Assembly: GCF_036898465.1 (NCBI RefSeq)
Contig: NZ_JARUMJ010000001.1
Span: 9,088,430-9,152,429 of the forward strand
Length of the DNA: 64,000 nt
Direction of reading: 5' to 3'
Source: Streptomyces sp. B21-105
GTDB taxonomy: Bacteria > Actinomycetota > Actinomycetes > Streptomycetales > Streptomycetaceae
Positions 9,127 through 18,410 of this stretch are shown piece after piece (position 1 is the stretch's first letter; each line of letters opens with the position of its first letter). The notes below the pieces were generated by a model. The model worked only from the letters and a program-made list of their open reading frames with translations, had not been told where the DNA came from and did not search any database. The position numbers were made by a program, and so were the translations under genes.

Positions 9127-9690
9127 CGCCATGTCGATACTCGTGGAGGATGCCGCCGAGTCGTTGGCGTCGTCGTATGTCGAGGTGGGTAATCTGCTCC
9201 GGATCGCCGATTGGCATCGGTAAGGGGCGTAATGGGCGGGCGTTGGCGATGCCTTGATGGGGCCGGTGGGAGTTGTAGAAGTCTTCGAACTCGCGTAGTG
9301 CGTGGAGCAGGTGCGCTGGTTCCAGATCAGGGTGCGGTCCGGCAGCTCGTGCCGGCAGGTCTGCACCCACCTTTCCATGAGCGAGTTCATGCGCGGCATC
9401 CGTACTCCGCTGAGTACTACCTCGATCCCTGCATCGTTGAGGACGGTGTCGAACAGGGCGGGAAACTTTCCGTCCCGGTCCCGGATCAGGAACTTGGCCC
9501 GGCAGTCGGCGTCTTCGAGGTCCATGACGAGGTTCTTCGCAACTTGTGTCACCCAGGATGCGGTGGGGTGCGCGGTGGCGCCGAGGACCCGGATCCGGCG
9601 GCTGCCGTGCTCGATCACCGCACATACATAGAACCGCGCCCCGGACAAGGCAGGGCCCCGGCGTTTGCCCGGCTCGCCCCCGCCTGGGCC
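9127..9690 (-). pseudogene. Integrase-core (rve) transposase fragment, frameshifted
   Basis: Minus-strand remains of a DDE integrase-core transposase. Seen: FYVCAVIEHGSRRIRVLG near the start, AKFLIRDRDGKFPALFD with the second catalytic aspartate, RMPRMNSLMERWVQTCRHEL with the catalytic glutamate, and, in a different frame, EFEDFYNSHRPHQGI. The frame break is near 9310. The N-terminal part is missing; the DNA upstream changes to the ISAs1 element near 9700. Family placement within IS3/IS481-like elements is uncertain. Confidence 0.7.
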
Positions 9691-9723
9691 GGTTGATCAT
9701 GCTGGCGGGCCCCGGAAGCAGAT

Positions 9724-9786
9724 GAACACGGCACCTGTGGATCATGGAGTTCTCTACGCTGCAAGATCCACGAAGGTGCCGTGTTC
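9724..9786 (+). promoter_or_regulatory. Hairpin covering the ISAs1 transposase start
   Basis: Arms 9724-9743 and 9765-9786 are inverted copies, with about two extra bases in the right arm, around a 21-base loop. The GTG start (9781) and its AAGG ribosome site (9773-9776) both lie in the right arm, so a transcript entering from outside would hide them. Confidence 0.6.
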
Positions 9787-10707
9787 GTTCCTCCATCATC
9801 CCCTGCCGTCGTTCCCGTCTCTCCGGCGCCCCGCCTGGAGGCCCTCGGCTCGGATGCTGCACGAGGCCAAGTCCGCGGCCTGGTTGCCGAGTTCGAGTCG
9901 GTCACCGATCCTCGCGGGGCGTGCGGGGTGCGCTACCGGGTCTCCTCGCTGCTGGCCCTGGTGGTCTGTGCGATGACCCCGGCGGGCCATGACTCCATCA
10001 CCGCGGCGGCGGAGTGGTGCCGACGTGCGACGCCTGAGGAACTGGCCGCTTTCGGTCTGCCCTACCATCCGTTGCGCGGCCGCTACCGGATCCCGAGCGA
10101 GAAGACCTTGCGCACCGTTCTGGGGCGGCTCGATCCCGGTGAGGTCAGCGCGGCCCGCTACGACCACCTGCGGCCCCTGCTGTCCACGGTGTCCCACTCT
10201 CCCGAGCCGCTCATGCCCGACGGCGGCATCGAACGCGAACAGCGCCGCGCCCACCGGGCGGCCGCCCGCGCCGAACCGGTGCGCTCCCGGCGCCGGGCCA
10301 TCGCGGTGGACGGCAAGTGCCTGCGCAGTGCGAAGCGCCCGGACGGCAGCCGGGTCTTCGTGCTCTCCGCCGTCCGGCACGGCGACGGCATCACCCTCGC
10401 CTCCCGCGAGATCGGCGCGATGACCAACGAAACCCCCGAGTTCCAACCCCTGCTCGACCAGCTCGACGACGCTGATCTCAAGGGGGCCGTCGTCACCGCC
10501 GACGCCCTCCACGCCCAACGCGACCACGCCGCCTACCTGCACGAACGCGGCGCCCACTACCTGCTGACCATCAAGAACAACCAGCGCAACCAAGCCCGTC
10601 AACTCCACGCCCTGCCCTGGAAGGAGATCCCCGTCATCCACCGTGACGACGCCCGCGGCCACGGCCGCCACGAACAGCGTCTCGTCCAGGTCGCCACCGT
10701 CAACGGC
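9781..10707 (+). pseudogene. ISAs1-family transposase, C-terminus lost
   Basis: About 309 residues of an ISAs1-type DDE transposase from GTG 9781. Seen: an N-terminal DDE_Tnp-associated region (LEALGSDAARGQVRGLV, LLALVVCAMT), AIAVDGKCLR with the first catalytic aspartate, VVTADALHAQRDHA with the second, then YLLTIKNNQRNQ. The frame then passes at about 10707 into DNA that is a tap-gene relic read backwards, so the last 70-100 residues, including the C-terminal WxIEN-type region, are absent. Compare the complete relative at 40209-41360. The start region sits in a hairpin (9724-9786). Confidence 0.8.
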
Positions 10708-10888
10708 CCACCCGTTCAGCAGCCGCTGGTAGGCATCCAGCCGCGGTGACTTCGGCTCGCTGCGGCCGTTCTCCCAGTTCTTCACCCGGCAGCCTCACGC
10801 AGCCGGGCCCGCTCCGCCGGAGGCGGCAGGTGCGGCTCCTCGTTCAACAGAGCGTCGACGGACGCGAACAGCTCTTCCTCAGAAGGAG
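10707..10888 (-). pseudogene. Relic of a second tap gene (N-terminal coding part)
   Basis: This stretch matches the 5' part of the intact tap gene (63010-63238) closely, on the same strand. It covers codons for the beginning of the protein up to the NWENGRSEPKSPR and LLNGW segment. A deletion of roughly 55 bp removes most of the helix-turn-helix (the TQARLAAALKTT part). The relic is cut on one side by an ISAs1 transposase and on the other by an IS110 fragment. It shows that a second telomere-maintenance locus was once present in this DNA. Confidence 0.8.
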
Positions 10889-10891
10889 CCC

Positions 10892-11377
10892 TGAAGCCGA
10901 CCTCGGCCACGCCGACGGCGGAGCCGCCCTGACCATCGCGATCCTGACCAACCACGCTCAGCCAGTGCACTACATCTCTGGCCGGGCCATCCAGCGAGCC
11001 TCGGAAAGCTACCGCGGCGAGGGCAAGACCGACGCCAAGGACGCCGCAGTCATCGCCGACCAGGCCCGACCTGCACCCCTTACGGACCGGCGACGAGACC
11101 GTCACCGACCTCAAGATCCTCACCGGCCGTCGCACGGACCTGGTCGCCGACCGCACCCGCACCGTCAACCGCCTACGTGCCCAACTGAACGGAATCTTCC
11201 CGGGCCTGGAGCGGGCCCTGGACCTCACCAACACCGGCCCGCTCGTGCTGCTGACCGGCTACCAGACCCCGGCAGCTCTTCGCCGGACAGGCAAAAAGCG
11301 GCTCGAGACCTGGCTGCGCAACCGTAAGGTTCTGCGCGCTGACCGGCTCGCCGAGACAGCTTTGGAGGCTGCCAGGT
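10892..11377 (+). pseudogene. IS110-family transposase fragment
   Basis: Nucleotide and protein similarity to the intact IS110 gene at 31295-32485, covering its middle third: the region encoding HYISGRAI, GEGKTDAKDAA and TGPLVLLTGYQ. It is broken into several frames and has lost both ends. The left edge joins the tap relic and the right edge joins the tail of a DUF6192-like gene. Confidence 0.75.
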
Positions 11378-11512
11378 GACGACGAACGCACCATCGTTCA
11401 CGAGAACGTCGCCCGTGTCAGGGCGACCCTGGACTGGATCGAGACCGCAGTCGACACCGGCAAGGTGGACGTCGACGGCGAGCTGGCACGTCTGCTGCAA
11501 GGCGAGTAGGCG
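11378..11512 (+). pseudogene. 3' tail of a DUF6192-like gene (cassette copy A)
   Basis: The last 44 codons or so (DDERTIVHENVARVRATLDW ... ELARLLQGE) align with the C-termini of the DUF6192-like proteins at 28087-29100 and 57381-58400. The rest of the gene has been replaced by an IS110 fragment. Its stop precedes the next start by 1 bp, as in the other copies. Confidence 0.7.
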
Positions 11513-11941
11513 ATGCCCCGCGCTTCCGAGCGCAGATCACCCGCCGCCCCACGACACGCCGACACCGTCCGGTTCGTGCTCTTCGAGGCCCGCCCGGCCG
11601 GTCTGACCTTCAACCAACTGGTCAGGTCCAGCGAACTGTCGCCCCACCAGACCCGCTCGGGCCTGGCCTGCCTGCGGGACACCATCACCGAACGCGGGGG
11701 GCCTCCCCTGATCTGGACCCGCCCGGACGGCTACAAGTTCTGCGCCGACCCCGCCGAGCTCCAGGCATACGAGGTCGCGGTCATCCGTGGGAAGCTCACC
11801 GAGATCCGCAGGTTCATCACCGGGACCGTCGCCCCACATGCCGTCCTCCAGCCCAAGGGACGGTGGATCAAACACCTCAACACCCAGCTCAACTCGGTCG
11901 AGTCCACACTCGACGTCATCGCCGACTTCACCGACGCCTGA
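11513..11941 (+). CDS. RacP-like small protein (cassette copy A)
   Basis: 142 residues from ATG 11513. It aligns over its length, at low identity, with the proteins at 29103-29510 and 56964-57377. Shared landmarks are EARPAGLTFNQL near residue 24, a winged-helix-like stretch with RSGLACLRD, a WTRPDGYKF turn near residue 70 and RFITGTV near residue 105. The fold suggests a DNA-binding wHTH with a helical tail, but this is inference. I recall such proteins labelled RacP in Streptomyces genomes; the label says little about function. It follows a truncated DUF6192-like gene and precedes an IS5-type transposase, as in the other two copies. Confidence 0.65.
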   Translation: MPRASERRSPAAPRHADTVRFVLFEARPAGLTFNQLVRSSELSPHQTRSGLACLRDTITERGGPPLIWTRPDGYKFCADPAELQAYEVAVIRGKLTEIRRFITGTVAPHAVLQPKGRWIKHLNTQLNSVESTLDVIADFTDA

Positions 11942-11943
11942 CC

Positions 11944-11976
11944 GGCGGGGCCGGCCGCGAAGCGGCCGGCCCCGCC
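11944..11976 (+). terminator. Strong GC hairpin between RacP-like and transposase genes
   Basis: A perfect 15-bp stem (11944-11958 with 11962-11976) with a 3-base loop, followed by ccgtcttt. It would reduce read-through from the RacP-like gene into the transposase gene. Confidence 0.75.
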
Positions 11977-11997
11977 CCGTCTTTCAGGGAGGGAACG

Positions 11998-12867
11998 TTG
12001 TCACGGCGACGCTGCTACCCCTCCGACACCTGGGACGACGAATGGGCCCTGCTCGAACCCCTGTTGCCGACACCGGCCTGCGAAACGAAGGCGGGCGGCC
12101 GTCCAGAAAAGCACCCCCGCCGGGAGATCGTCGACGCGATCCGCTATGTCGTCGACACCGGATGCAAGTGGAGGGCCCTGCCCAAGGACTTCCCGCCCTG
12201 GCGCACGTGTTACGGATTCATGGCCCGCTGGGCTGCCGCTGGCGTCATCGGGCAGATCCGTGACCAGCTCCGCAAGCGGATCCGCCGCGAGATGGGCAAG
12301 GCGCCCGGAGCGGTCGCCACCGTCATCGACTCCCAGTCGATCAAGGCCGCCGAGACCGTCGGCAAGGACTCTCGCGGCTACGACGCCGGCAAGAAAATCA
12401 ATGGCCGTAAGCGGCACCTGGTCGTGGACACCAAGGGTCTGCCGCTGTTCGTCATGGTCACCCCGGCCGACATGACCGACCGCAACGCGGCCAAGGAAGT
12501 GCTGTTCCGGCTGCGGCTGATGCACCCCGAGATCACCATCGTCTGGGCCGACTCCGCCTATACCGGACAGCTCGTGACCTGGGCGAAGACCTACCTGAAC
12601 CTGACGATCAAGACCGTCAGCCGCCCGAACGATGCCTCCGCGTTCGTCGTTCTGCCCCGGTGCTGGGTCGTCGAACGCTCACACGCCTGGGTCATGCACG
12701 TCCGTCGGCACGCGCGCGACTATGAACGGCTCATCCAGCACTCGGAATCGCTCATCACCTGGGCCGCGATCACCCTTATGACCAGGCGCATCACCCGCCG
12801 AAACTCCCGCAGGAGCGGACAGCTGGCCTCCCGCGAGGCCCAACGCGACCGATCGTCTCGGCGCTGA
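11998..12867 (+). CDS. IS5-family transposase (cassette copy A)
   Basis: 289 residues. TTG at 11998 is chosen because GGGAGGG stands 6-12 bp upstream and the protein then begins SRRRCYPSDTWDDEW, like its relatives. DDE features seen: GGRPEKHPRREIVDAIRY with WRALPKDFPPW (N-terminal DUF4096-like domain), VIDSQSIKA with the first aspartate, IVWADSAYTG with the second and CWVVERSHAW with the catalytic glutamate. The gene looks intact. It is clearly diverged from the transposases at 56063-56926 and 29550-30406 but has the same neighbour upstream. No terminal inverted repeat was found for this copy. Confidence 0.85.
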   Translation: MSRRRCYPSDTWDDEWALLEPLLPTPACETKAGGRPEKHPRREIVDAIRYVVDTGCKWRALPKDFPPWRTCYGFMARWAAAGVIGQIRDQLRKRIRREMGKAPGAVATVIDSQSIKAAETVGKDSRGYDAGKKINGRKRHLVVDTKGLPLFVMVTPADMTDRNAAKEVLFRLRLMHPEITIVWADSAYTGQLVTWAKTYLNLTIKTVSRPNDASAFVVLPRCWVVERSHAWVMHVRRHARDYERLIQHSESLITWAAITLMTRRITRRNSRRSGQLASREAQRDRSSRR

Positions 12868-13074
12868 CGGTCAGCAGTCCCACCAAGAGGTCACCGGGCC
12901 TTCAAACCGGCCTCATTATCGCACCACCACGACGGCTCCACCTGGCAAGCCGCCACGGCGAGGCCGCGCCGTCAGCCGTCGACCAGCCGTGTTTCTGAGC
13001 TGGGCAAACACCGAAACCCCACAGACTGGCATGTCATGACCGGCTCAAAAGCAAGCAACTCAGCTCGTCTGATC

Positions 13075-13767
13075 TCACTGCGGCAGGCCAGCCTCGGCCG
13101 CCCGGCGGAAGACGTGCCCACACGTGGGTAACCGTATCGGCGCGCGTTCGGCGAGGACGAGCAGTGCATGGCGCAGCTCCGTGCTCAGCTGAGTGAGCCG
13201 GTGGCTGTACTGGCCGCCTCTGTAGACGTGCAGGCGGAAGATGTTGATGGCGTGTCCGTCACGGTCGTCGGCGAAGGTTTTCGGGAGCCCGGCGAGCAGT
13301 TCGTAGTCGCGCTTGCCAGTCGCCGCCTCGGCTACGGCCTTGAGGGACAGATCATCTAATTCTGCTGCGGACAATGAAGTGTCGACTGCGACAGCATGGG
13401 TCGCCAGGGCCGCGAAGATCTCGATCAGTCTCTCGCCTGCCGTCGTGTCGATGCCCCAGGCCTGCAGGTTCTCGTGGCGACGAGCCTGCCGCCATGGCTC
13501 TGGTCCACCAACGGCAGCAGGACACGACCCAGATGAGCGCATCGAGGCCACAGCATGTCGTGGTCGGGGGTCACGGTCGATCCTCTCGACGGCGAGTGGA
13601 AGGCCTGGGGCAGAGGACCAATTCGACGACCACCAGGCCCTCCAATTTCGCACTACGTCTGATCTGGGCGAGATCACGAACGCGATCCTGTACGTGGACC
13701 GCAGCTTCGTCGAGCACGCCGCAGTCCTCGAGCGAGAACACCGTCTCCTAGCGCGACCCGACATCAC
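13075..13767 (-). CDS. Hypothetical protein convergent to the IS5-type transposase
   Basis: Up to 230 residues, but only roughly the last 135 (from NLQAWGIDTTAGERL to EAGLPQ) look like a natural protein; the N-terminal part is arginine- and serine-rich and may be out of frame. Seen: helical stretches with IEIFAALATH and TGKRDYELLAGLPKTF. No recognised domain. It points towards the transposase at 11998-12867, as the cargo genes do in the two other cassettes, so it might be the cargo of copy A. The start is not established. Confidence 0.4.
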   Translation of the reverse strand: MMSGRARRRCSRSRTAACSTKLRSTYRIAFVISPRSDVVRNWRAWWSSNWSSAPGLPLAVERIDRDPRPRHAVASMRSSGSCPAAVGGPEPWRQARRHENLQAWGIDTTAGERLIEIFAALATHAVAVDTSLSAAELDDLSLKAVAEAATGKRDYELLAGLPKTFADDRDGHAINIFRLHVYRGGQYSHRLTQLSTELRHALLVLAERAPIRLPTCGHVFRRAAEAGLPQ

Positions 13768-13953
13768 CGGATCAAAGCTGCATACCGGGATGAAACAACG
13801 GGAGAAGACGACCTCCTACTCCCCAGGGAGTAATCCGCAGCCGCCGTCACCCCCGGCAGTACGCGTCACCTCGCCCTCCCGCCCGACGAAAGCCGTGGTT
13901 CTGACCGGAAGTCTGGGGACGGAAGCAGACGTCACCCGGAGGGAGATCGGTCG

Positions 13954-16092
13954 ATGAGGGCCGGAGAGACAACCGCTACGACGAGGCTGGGGCCGGGGCG
14001 CGGGCGAGCCGTTCCATGGGCGGTGCTCGGGCTGTGGATTGCGGTGATCGCGCTCGTCGGGCCGTTCGCGGCGAAGCTCGCCGATGTGCAGCACGACAAG
14101 GTCACCGACTACCTGCCGGCGAGCGCGGACTCGACGCAAGCGGCGAAGATCGAGGAGAAGTTGCCCGGTGGCGAGACCACCGAGATGGTGCTCGTCTACC
14201 ACCGGGACGGCGGGCTCAGCGCCGCCGACCGGGAGACCGCGGCCGGGCAGGTCGCGGAGATCGCCCGGGAGCACGAGCTGATCGACGGTGTTCCCGACGG
14301 GATTCCGTCCAAGGACGGCACGACCCTGATATACCCGGTCGCCAGCAACGATCCCGGGGCGGACGAGGAGAAGCAGGACAAGCTCGTCACCGATGTCCGC
14401 GAAGTCGCCCAGGGCGAAGGCGGGTTGAGCGTCGATGTGGGCGGCACCGGCGCGCTGGGCACCGACTCCGGCGCGGTCTACGACTCGCTCGGCGGACCGC
14501 TGCTCTACACCACCGTCGCCGTCGTCGCCGTACTGCTGATCCTGATCTACCGCAGCCCCGTGCTGTGGCTCGTGCCCCTCGTCGTCGCCGGGATCGCCGA
14601 CTACATGTCGATGGGCGTGGCCTACGGCCTTAACCAGGCCTTCGGCACGGCCGTCTCGGGGCAGAGTTCGGGTGTGATGACAATCCTTGTGTTCGGGGCG
14701 GGCACGGACTACGCGCTGCTGCTCGTCTCGCGCTACCGGGAGGAGCTGCGGCGCATCGAGCGACCGTACGAGGCCATGGTCGCCGCCCTGCGCGGCTGCG
14801 GGCCCGCCGTGCTCGCCTCCTCCGGCACCGTCGCCGCCGGACTGCTGTGCCTGCTCGCCGCCGACCTCAACAGCAGCCGGGGCATGGGCCCGCTCGGCGC
14901 CGTCGGTGTGCTGTGCGCGCTGATCGCGATGATGACCCTGCTCCCCGCCGTCCTCGTAGTGGTCGGACGGCGGGTGTTCTGGCCGCTCGTGCCCGCCTTC
15001 GGGAGCACGCCCAAGCAGCGGCGGAGCCTGTTCTCGGCGATGGGCAGCTCTGCCGGACGCAGGCCGCTGACGGTACTCGCGAGCGGTGCCGTGCTGCTCG
15101 GTGCCCTCGCCCTCGGCTCGTTCAACCTGCCGGGAGCGCTTAAGCAGGAGGACTCCTTCGTCAAGAAGCCAGAGTCCGTCGTCGCGATGGAGACCGTTGC
15201 CAAGGCCTTTCCCGACAGCGGCAGCCAGCCCATCGACGTGATCACCCCGCAGGGGCGCGTCGACGAGACCCTCGCGACCGTCCGCGGCACCCCGGGCGTC
15301 GGCAGCGCGGAGAAGGGGCGTACGGGAGGCGGCTGGACTGAGATCTCCGTCTTCGCGAAGAGCGCACCCCAGTCGGCGGGGGAGACCACCACCATCAAGT
15401 CCCTGCGGGACGAACTGAAGGGCTCCTACGTCGGCGGGGACAGCGCCCAGCAGATCGACCTGGAGGACACCAACGCCCGGGACACGAAGATCGTCGTACC
15501 GCTCGTCCTCGTCTTCGTGATGCTCGTCCTGATCGGGCTGCTGCGGAGTCTGGTCGCACCGCTGCTCCTGGTGGCCGCGGTCGTCGCGGTGTGGGGCGCC
15601 TCCCTCGGGATCGGCGGACTGGTCTTCGAACCGCTCCTCGGCCTCAAGGGCACCGATCCGGGGCTCGGACTGCTGTCCTTCGTGTTCCTGGTCGCCCTCG
15701 GCGTCGACTACGGCATCTTCCTCATGCACCGGATGAGGGAGGAGTCCCTGGCGGGAGCGGAACCGGCCACGGCGGCACTGACCGCGCTGCGCACCACCGG
15801 CGGCGTCATCGCCTCCGCCGGACTCGTCCTCGCCGCGACCTTCGCCGTGCTGACGAACATGGGCCTGGTGCAGCTGGTCCAGCTCGGCTTCGTGATCGCC
15901 GTCGGCGTCCTGCTCGACACCTTCCTCGTACGGACGTATCTGGTGACCAGTGCCAGCGTGGCCCTGGGCCGGAAGGTGTGGTGGCCGGGCGTGCTCTCAC
16001 GGCAGCCCGGGCCGGCCGAACCGGCCGGGTCGAGCGGAAGGGGCGGACCGGCCGAGCCGCCCCGGCAGCCGGAAACCGTCAGTGCACCCTGA
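13954..16092 (+). CDS. MMPL-family transporter
   Basis: 712 residues, an RND-superfamily exporter of the MmpL/ActII-3 type, expected in the cytoplasmic membrane moving lipids, drugs or a secondary metabolite. Seen: one N-terminal membrane segment (residues 24-42), an extracytoplasmic loop, a five-helix block with YMSMGVAYGL and VFGAGTDYALLLVSRYREEL near residues 250-270, a second loop, and a second block with FVFLVALGVDYGIFLMHRMREE near residue 580. The duplicated GTDYALL and GVDYGIF motifs carry the proton-relay aspartates. ATG 13954 has GGAGGGA about 9 bp upstream. It is followed by a hairpin terminator and then by a two-component system that may control it. Confidence 0.9.
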   Translation: MRAGETTATTRLGPGRGRAVPWAVLGLWIAVIALVGPFAAKLADVQHDKVTDYLPASADSTQAAKIEEKLPGGETTEMVLVYHRDGGLSAADRETAAGQVAEIAREHELIDGVPDGIPSKDGTTLIYPVASNDPGADEEKQDKLVTDVREVAQGEGGLSVDVGGTGALGTDSGAVYDSLGGPLLYTTVAVVAVLLILIYRSPVLWLVPLVVAGIADYMSMGVAYGLNQAFGTAVSGQSSGVMTILVFGAGTDYALLLVSRYREELRRIERPYEAMVAALRGCGPAVLASSGTVAAGLLCLLAADLNSSRGMGPLGAVGVLCALIAMMTLLPAVLVVVGRRVFWPLVPAFGSTPKQRRSLFSAMGSSAGRRPLTVLASGAVLLGALALGSFNLPGALKQEDSFVKKPESVVAMETVAKAFPDSGSQPIDVITPQGRVDETLATVRGTPGVGSAEKGRTGGGWTEISVFAKSAPQSAGETTTIKSLRDELKGSYVGGDSAQQIDLEDTNARDTKIVVPLVLVFVMLVLIGLLRSLVAPLLLVAAVVAVWGASLGIGGLVFEPLLGLKGTDPGLGLLSFVFLVALGVDYGIFLMHRMREESLAGAEPATAALTALRTTGGVIASAGLVLAATFAVLTNMGLVQLVQLGFVIAVGVLLDTFLVRTYLVTSASVALGRKVWWPGVLSRQPGPAEPAGSSGRGGPAEPPRQPETVSAP

Positions 16093-16167
16093 GCACGCAG
16101 ACCGAAGGCCTCGATCTAACGCTCTGATTCGAGCACGCTGACCGTGCGCCTTGATCCGGCGGGCCTG

Positions 16168-16201
16168 CCTGGGCGCCTCTCCTTTCGGAGGGGCGCCCAG
16201 G
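16168..16201 (+). terminator. Hairpin after the MMPL gene
   Basis: Stem of 15 bp (16168-16182 with 16187-16201, one G-T wobble) around a 4-base loop, 76 bp after the MMPL stop. It separates the exporter from the kinase gene and sets a left limit for the kinase promoter or start. Confidence 0.7.
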
Positions 16202-16230
16202 CCCCCGCACGACTACCGGAAGATGGAGCC

Positions 16231-17574
16231 GTGGAAGAACGGGGAACGACCACAGGGGTACGCGACCGGTCGGCGGCGGAGACGGCGGACGGTGGCGACG
16301 GGCGGTCCCGTCGCGTCGAGCGCATCATGTCCGCCATCAACCGCGAACCGCTGACCGCACCGCACCGCACCCGCAATGACGCGGTCCTCGCGCTGGGCGT
16401 CGCCGTGCTCGCCCTAGCCATCACCCTGACGGGCGGCGAAGGGACCCGGCCCGACCATCTCAGCTGGATGCTGCTGCTCGCCGGGCACGTGCCCCTCTTA
16501 TGGCGGCGCCGCAGTCCGGTGGTGGCCCTGCTCGGGGTGGTGGCCTGTATGGCTCCGTACTACGCCTTCGACTACAACCCTGCCCTGCCCACACCCGCGA
16601 TCGTCCTGGCGCTCTACACCGTCGCGGCGACCGGCACCGTACGCCGCACGCTGCTCACCGGTGTCGCCGTCCTCGTCCCGACACTGATCAGCAACGGCCT
16701 CACCAACTCGGACGGGGCGCTGGAGTCCCTGGAGATCTCCGGCTGGATCATCGCGGTCCTGTTCGTCGGTATCGACGTCCGCTACTACCGCTTGTACGTC
16801 GCCTCCGTCGTCGAGCGGGCCGAACGGGCGGAGCGCACCCGGGAGGAGGAGGCCAGGCGCCGCGTCGCCGAGGAACGGCTGCGGGTCGCCCGTGACCTGC
16901 ACGACCTGCTCGCCCACAGCATCACGCTCATCGGCGTGCAGACGTCCGTGGCGGCCCACGTCCTCACCGCCGACCCCGAGCGCCTCGACCGCAAGGCCGT
17001 CGCGCAAGCGCTGGACGACATCGCGGGGACCTGCCGGATCGCCCGGGGGGAACTGCGTACGACGCTGGAGGTGCTGCGGGCGCATGACACGGTCGTGGGA
17101 GTGGACGCGGATCCGGGGCTCGGTTCCGTGTCCGGTTCTGTTTCCGGGGCCGAGGACATGCGGGGGCCGCTGCCCGGGATCGACGGGCTGGCCGATCTCG
17201 CGGAGACCGGCCGGGTGGCCGGGGCCAAGGTCGAACTGTCCGTCCGCGCGGACGACATCCCGCCCTCCGTGGGCGCCGCCGCGTACCGGATCGTGCAGGA
17301 GGCGCTCACCAACGCCGTACGTCACGGCGGCCGCGAGGACCTCACCGTGCGAGTGGGTCTGTGGACCGCGGACGGCGCACTGCGGGTGAGTGTCAGGGAC
17401 GACGGCTCGGGCGGCGGGGTGGGCCCGTCCGACGGCACCCCGGGGTTCGGGCTCATCGGAATGCGGGAGCGGGCCCGTAGCGTGGGCGGCACACTGGACG
17501 CCGGCCCGGGGCCCGCCGAGGGCTTCGAGGTGACCGCCACACTGCCGCTGTCCCGGGAGGACGAGGTTCGATGA
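16231..17574 (+). CDS. Two-component sensor histidine kinase (NarL/DesK-type)
   Basis: 447 residues from GTG 16231, preceded by GGAG; longer in-frame starts would run through the terminator at 16168-16201. It senses an unknown signal and phosphorylates the regulator encoded next. Seen: N-terminal membrane segments between about residues 50 and 190, HisKA_3 dimerisation domain with VARDLHDLLAHSITL near residue 225 (the phospho-accepting histidine is in DLHD), and a HATPase_c domain with QEALTNAVRHG and a GFGLIGMRER G-box near the end. The stop overlaps the response regulator start (ATGA). Confidence 0.88.
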   Translation: MEERGTTTGVRDRSAAETADGGDGRSRRVERIMSAINREPLTAPHRTRNDAVLALGVAVLALAITLTGGEGTRPDHLSWMLLLAGHVPLLWRRRSPVVALLGVVACMAPYYAFDYNPALPTPAIVLALYTVAATGTVRRTLLTGVAVLVPTLISNGLTNSDGALESLEISGWIIAVLFVGIDVRYYRLYVASVVERAERAERTREEEARRRVAEERLRVARDLHDLLAHSITLIGVQTSVAAHVLTADPERLDRKAVAQALDDIAGTCRIARGELRTTLEVLRAHDTVVGVDADPGLGSVSGSVSGAEDMRGPLPGIDGLADLAETGRVAGAKVELSVRADDIPPSVGAAAYRIVQEALTNAVRHGGREDLTVRVGLWTADGALRVSVRDDGSGGGVGPSDGTPGFGLIGMRERARSVGGTLDAGPGPAEGFEVTATLPLSREDEVR

Positions 17575-18242
17575 CCATCCGCGTACTGCTGGCCGACGAC
17601 CAGAACCTCGTACGGGCCTCCTTCGCGATGCTCGTCTCGTCGGCAGGCGACATGGAGGTCGTCGCCGAGGCGGGCACCGGGCGGGAGGCCGTGGCGCTGG
17701 CCCGGTCGGCGCGGGCCGATCTCATCGTGATGGACATCCGCATGCCCGACCTCGACGGGATCGAGGCGACCCGGCTCATCGCCGCCGACGAGGCTCTCGC
17801 GGGGGTGAAGGTGCTCGTCCTGACGACGTACGAGACCGACGAGCACATCGTCGAGGCACTGCGGGCCGGGGCGTCCGGCTTCCTCGTGAAGGACATCAGG
17901 CCGGCCGAACTCCTCGACGCCATCCGCACGGTGGCCGCGGGGGACTCCCTCCTCTCGCCCGGTCCCACCTCGCGGCTGATCGCACGCTTTCTGCGCGCGC
18001 CGAACACCGGGACGACCCCCGCGGTGGGCGGGCTGAGCGGGCTGTCCGAACGGGAACGGCAGGTGCTCGCGCTGGTCGCGCGCGGTCTCAACAACCCCGA
18101 GATCGCCGACGCGTTGGGACTCAGCCCGCTGACCGCGAAGACCCATGTCAGCCGGATCATGGGCAAGTTGGGGGCGCGGGACCGGGCGCAACTGGTGATC
18201 GTGGCATACGAGTCGGGGCTTGTGATACCTGGGACTGTCTGA
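17571..18242 (+). CDS. LuxR/NarL-family response regulator
   Basis: 223 residues. Receiver domain with LLADDQNLVR (acidic pair), VMDIRMPDLDG carrying the phospho-acceptor aspartate near residue 55, and LVLTTYETDEH; then a GerE-type helix-turn-helix with LSERERQVLALVARGLNNPEIA and LTAKTHVSRI near residues 160-200. It forms an overlapping pair with the kinase upstream. The MMPL exporter to the left is the likely but unproven target. Confidence 0.9.
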   Translation: MTIRVLLADDQNLVRASFAMLVSSAGDMEVVAEAGTGREAVALARSARADLIVMDIRMPDLDGIEATRLIAADEALAGVKVLVLTTYETDEHIVEALRAGASGFLVKDIRPAELLDAIRTVAAGDSLLSPGPTSRLIARFLRAPNTGTTPAVGGLSGLSERERQVLALVARGLNNPEIADALGLSPLTAKTHVSRIMGKLGARDRAQLVIVAYESGLVIPGTV

Positions 18243-18410
18243 GTTCGGGCCGACTTCGAGGCGGGTTCAGGTTGCGTTCAGGGGGAGGGCAGACAGTCGG
18301 AAGTGTTCGGTCCGCGTTCGTCCCGGCTCACTCAACCTGCGCAAGCGCTGGGCAGTCCTACCGGATGCCGAGATCGGAACAGGCATCCGACCGCTCGACT
18401 GAGGAGAAGG

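Noticed and set aside
8697..9257. 186-codon frame between the secreted-protein terminator and the integrase fragment
   Set aside because: Its second half is antisense to the transposase remnant and the first half shows no natural protein features.
12868..13074. Right end of cassette copy A searched for the GTGTTTTT inverted repeat
   Set aside because: Only a weak resemblance (gtgtttctgagc near 12990) was found; not enough to call an end.
13816..15729. 637-codon open frame opposite the MMPL transporter gene
   Set aside because: Glutamine/glycine/histidine-rich antisense translation typical of high-GC genes; the plus-strand frame has membrane segments and MMPL motifs.
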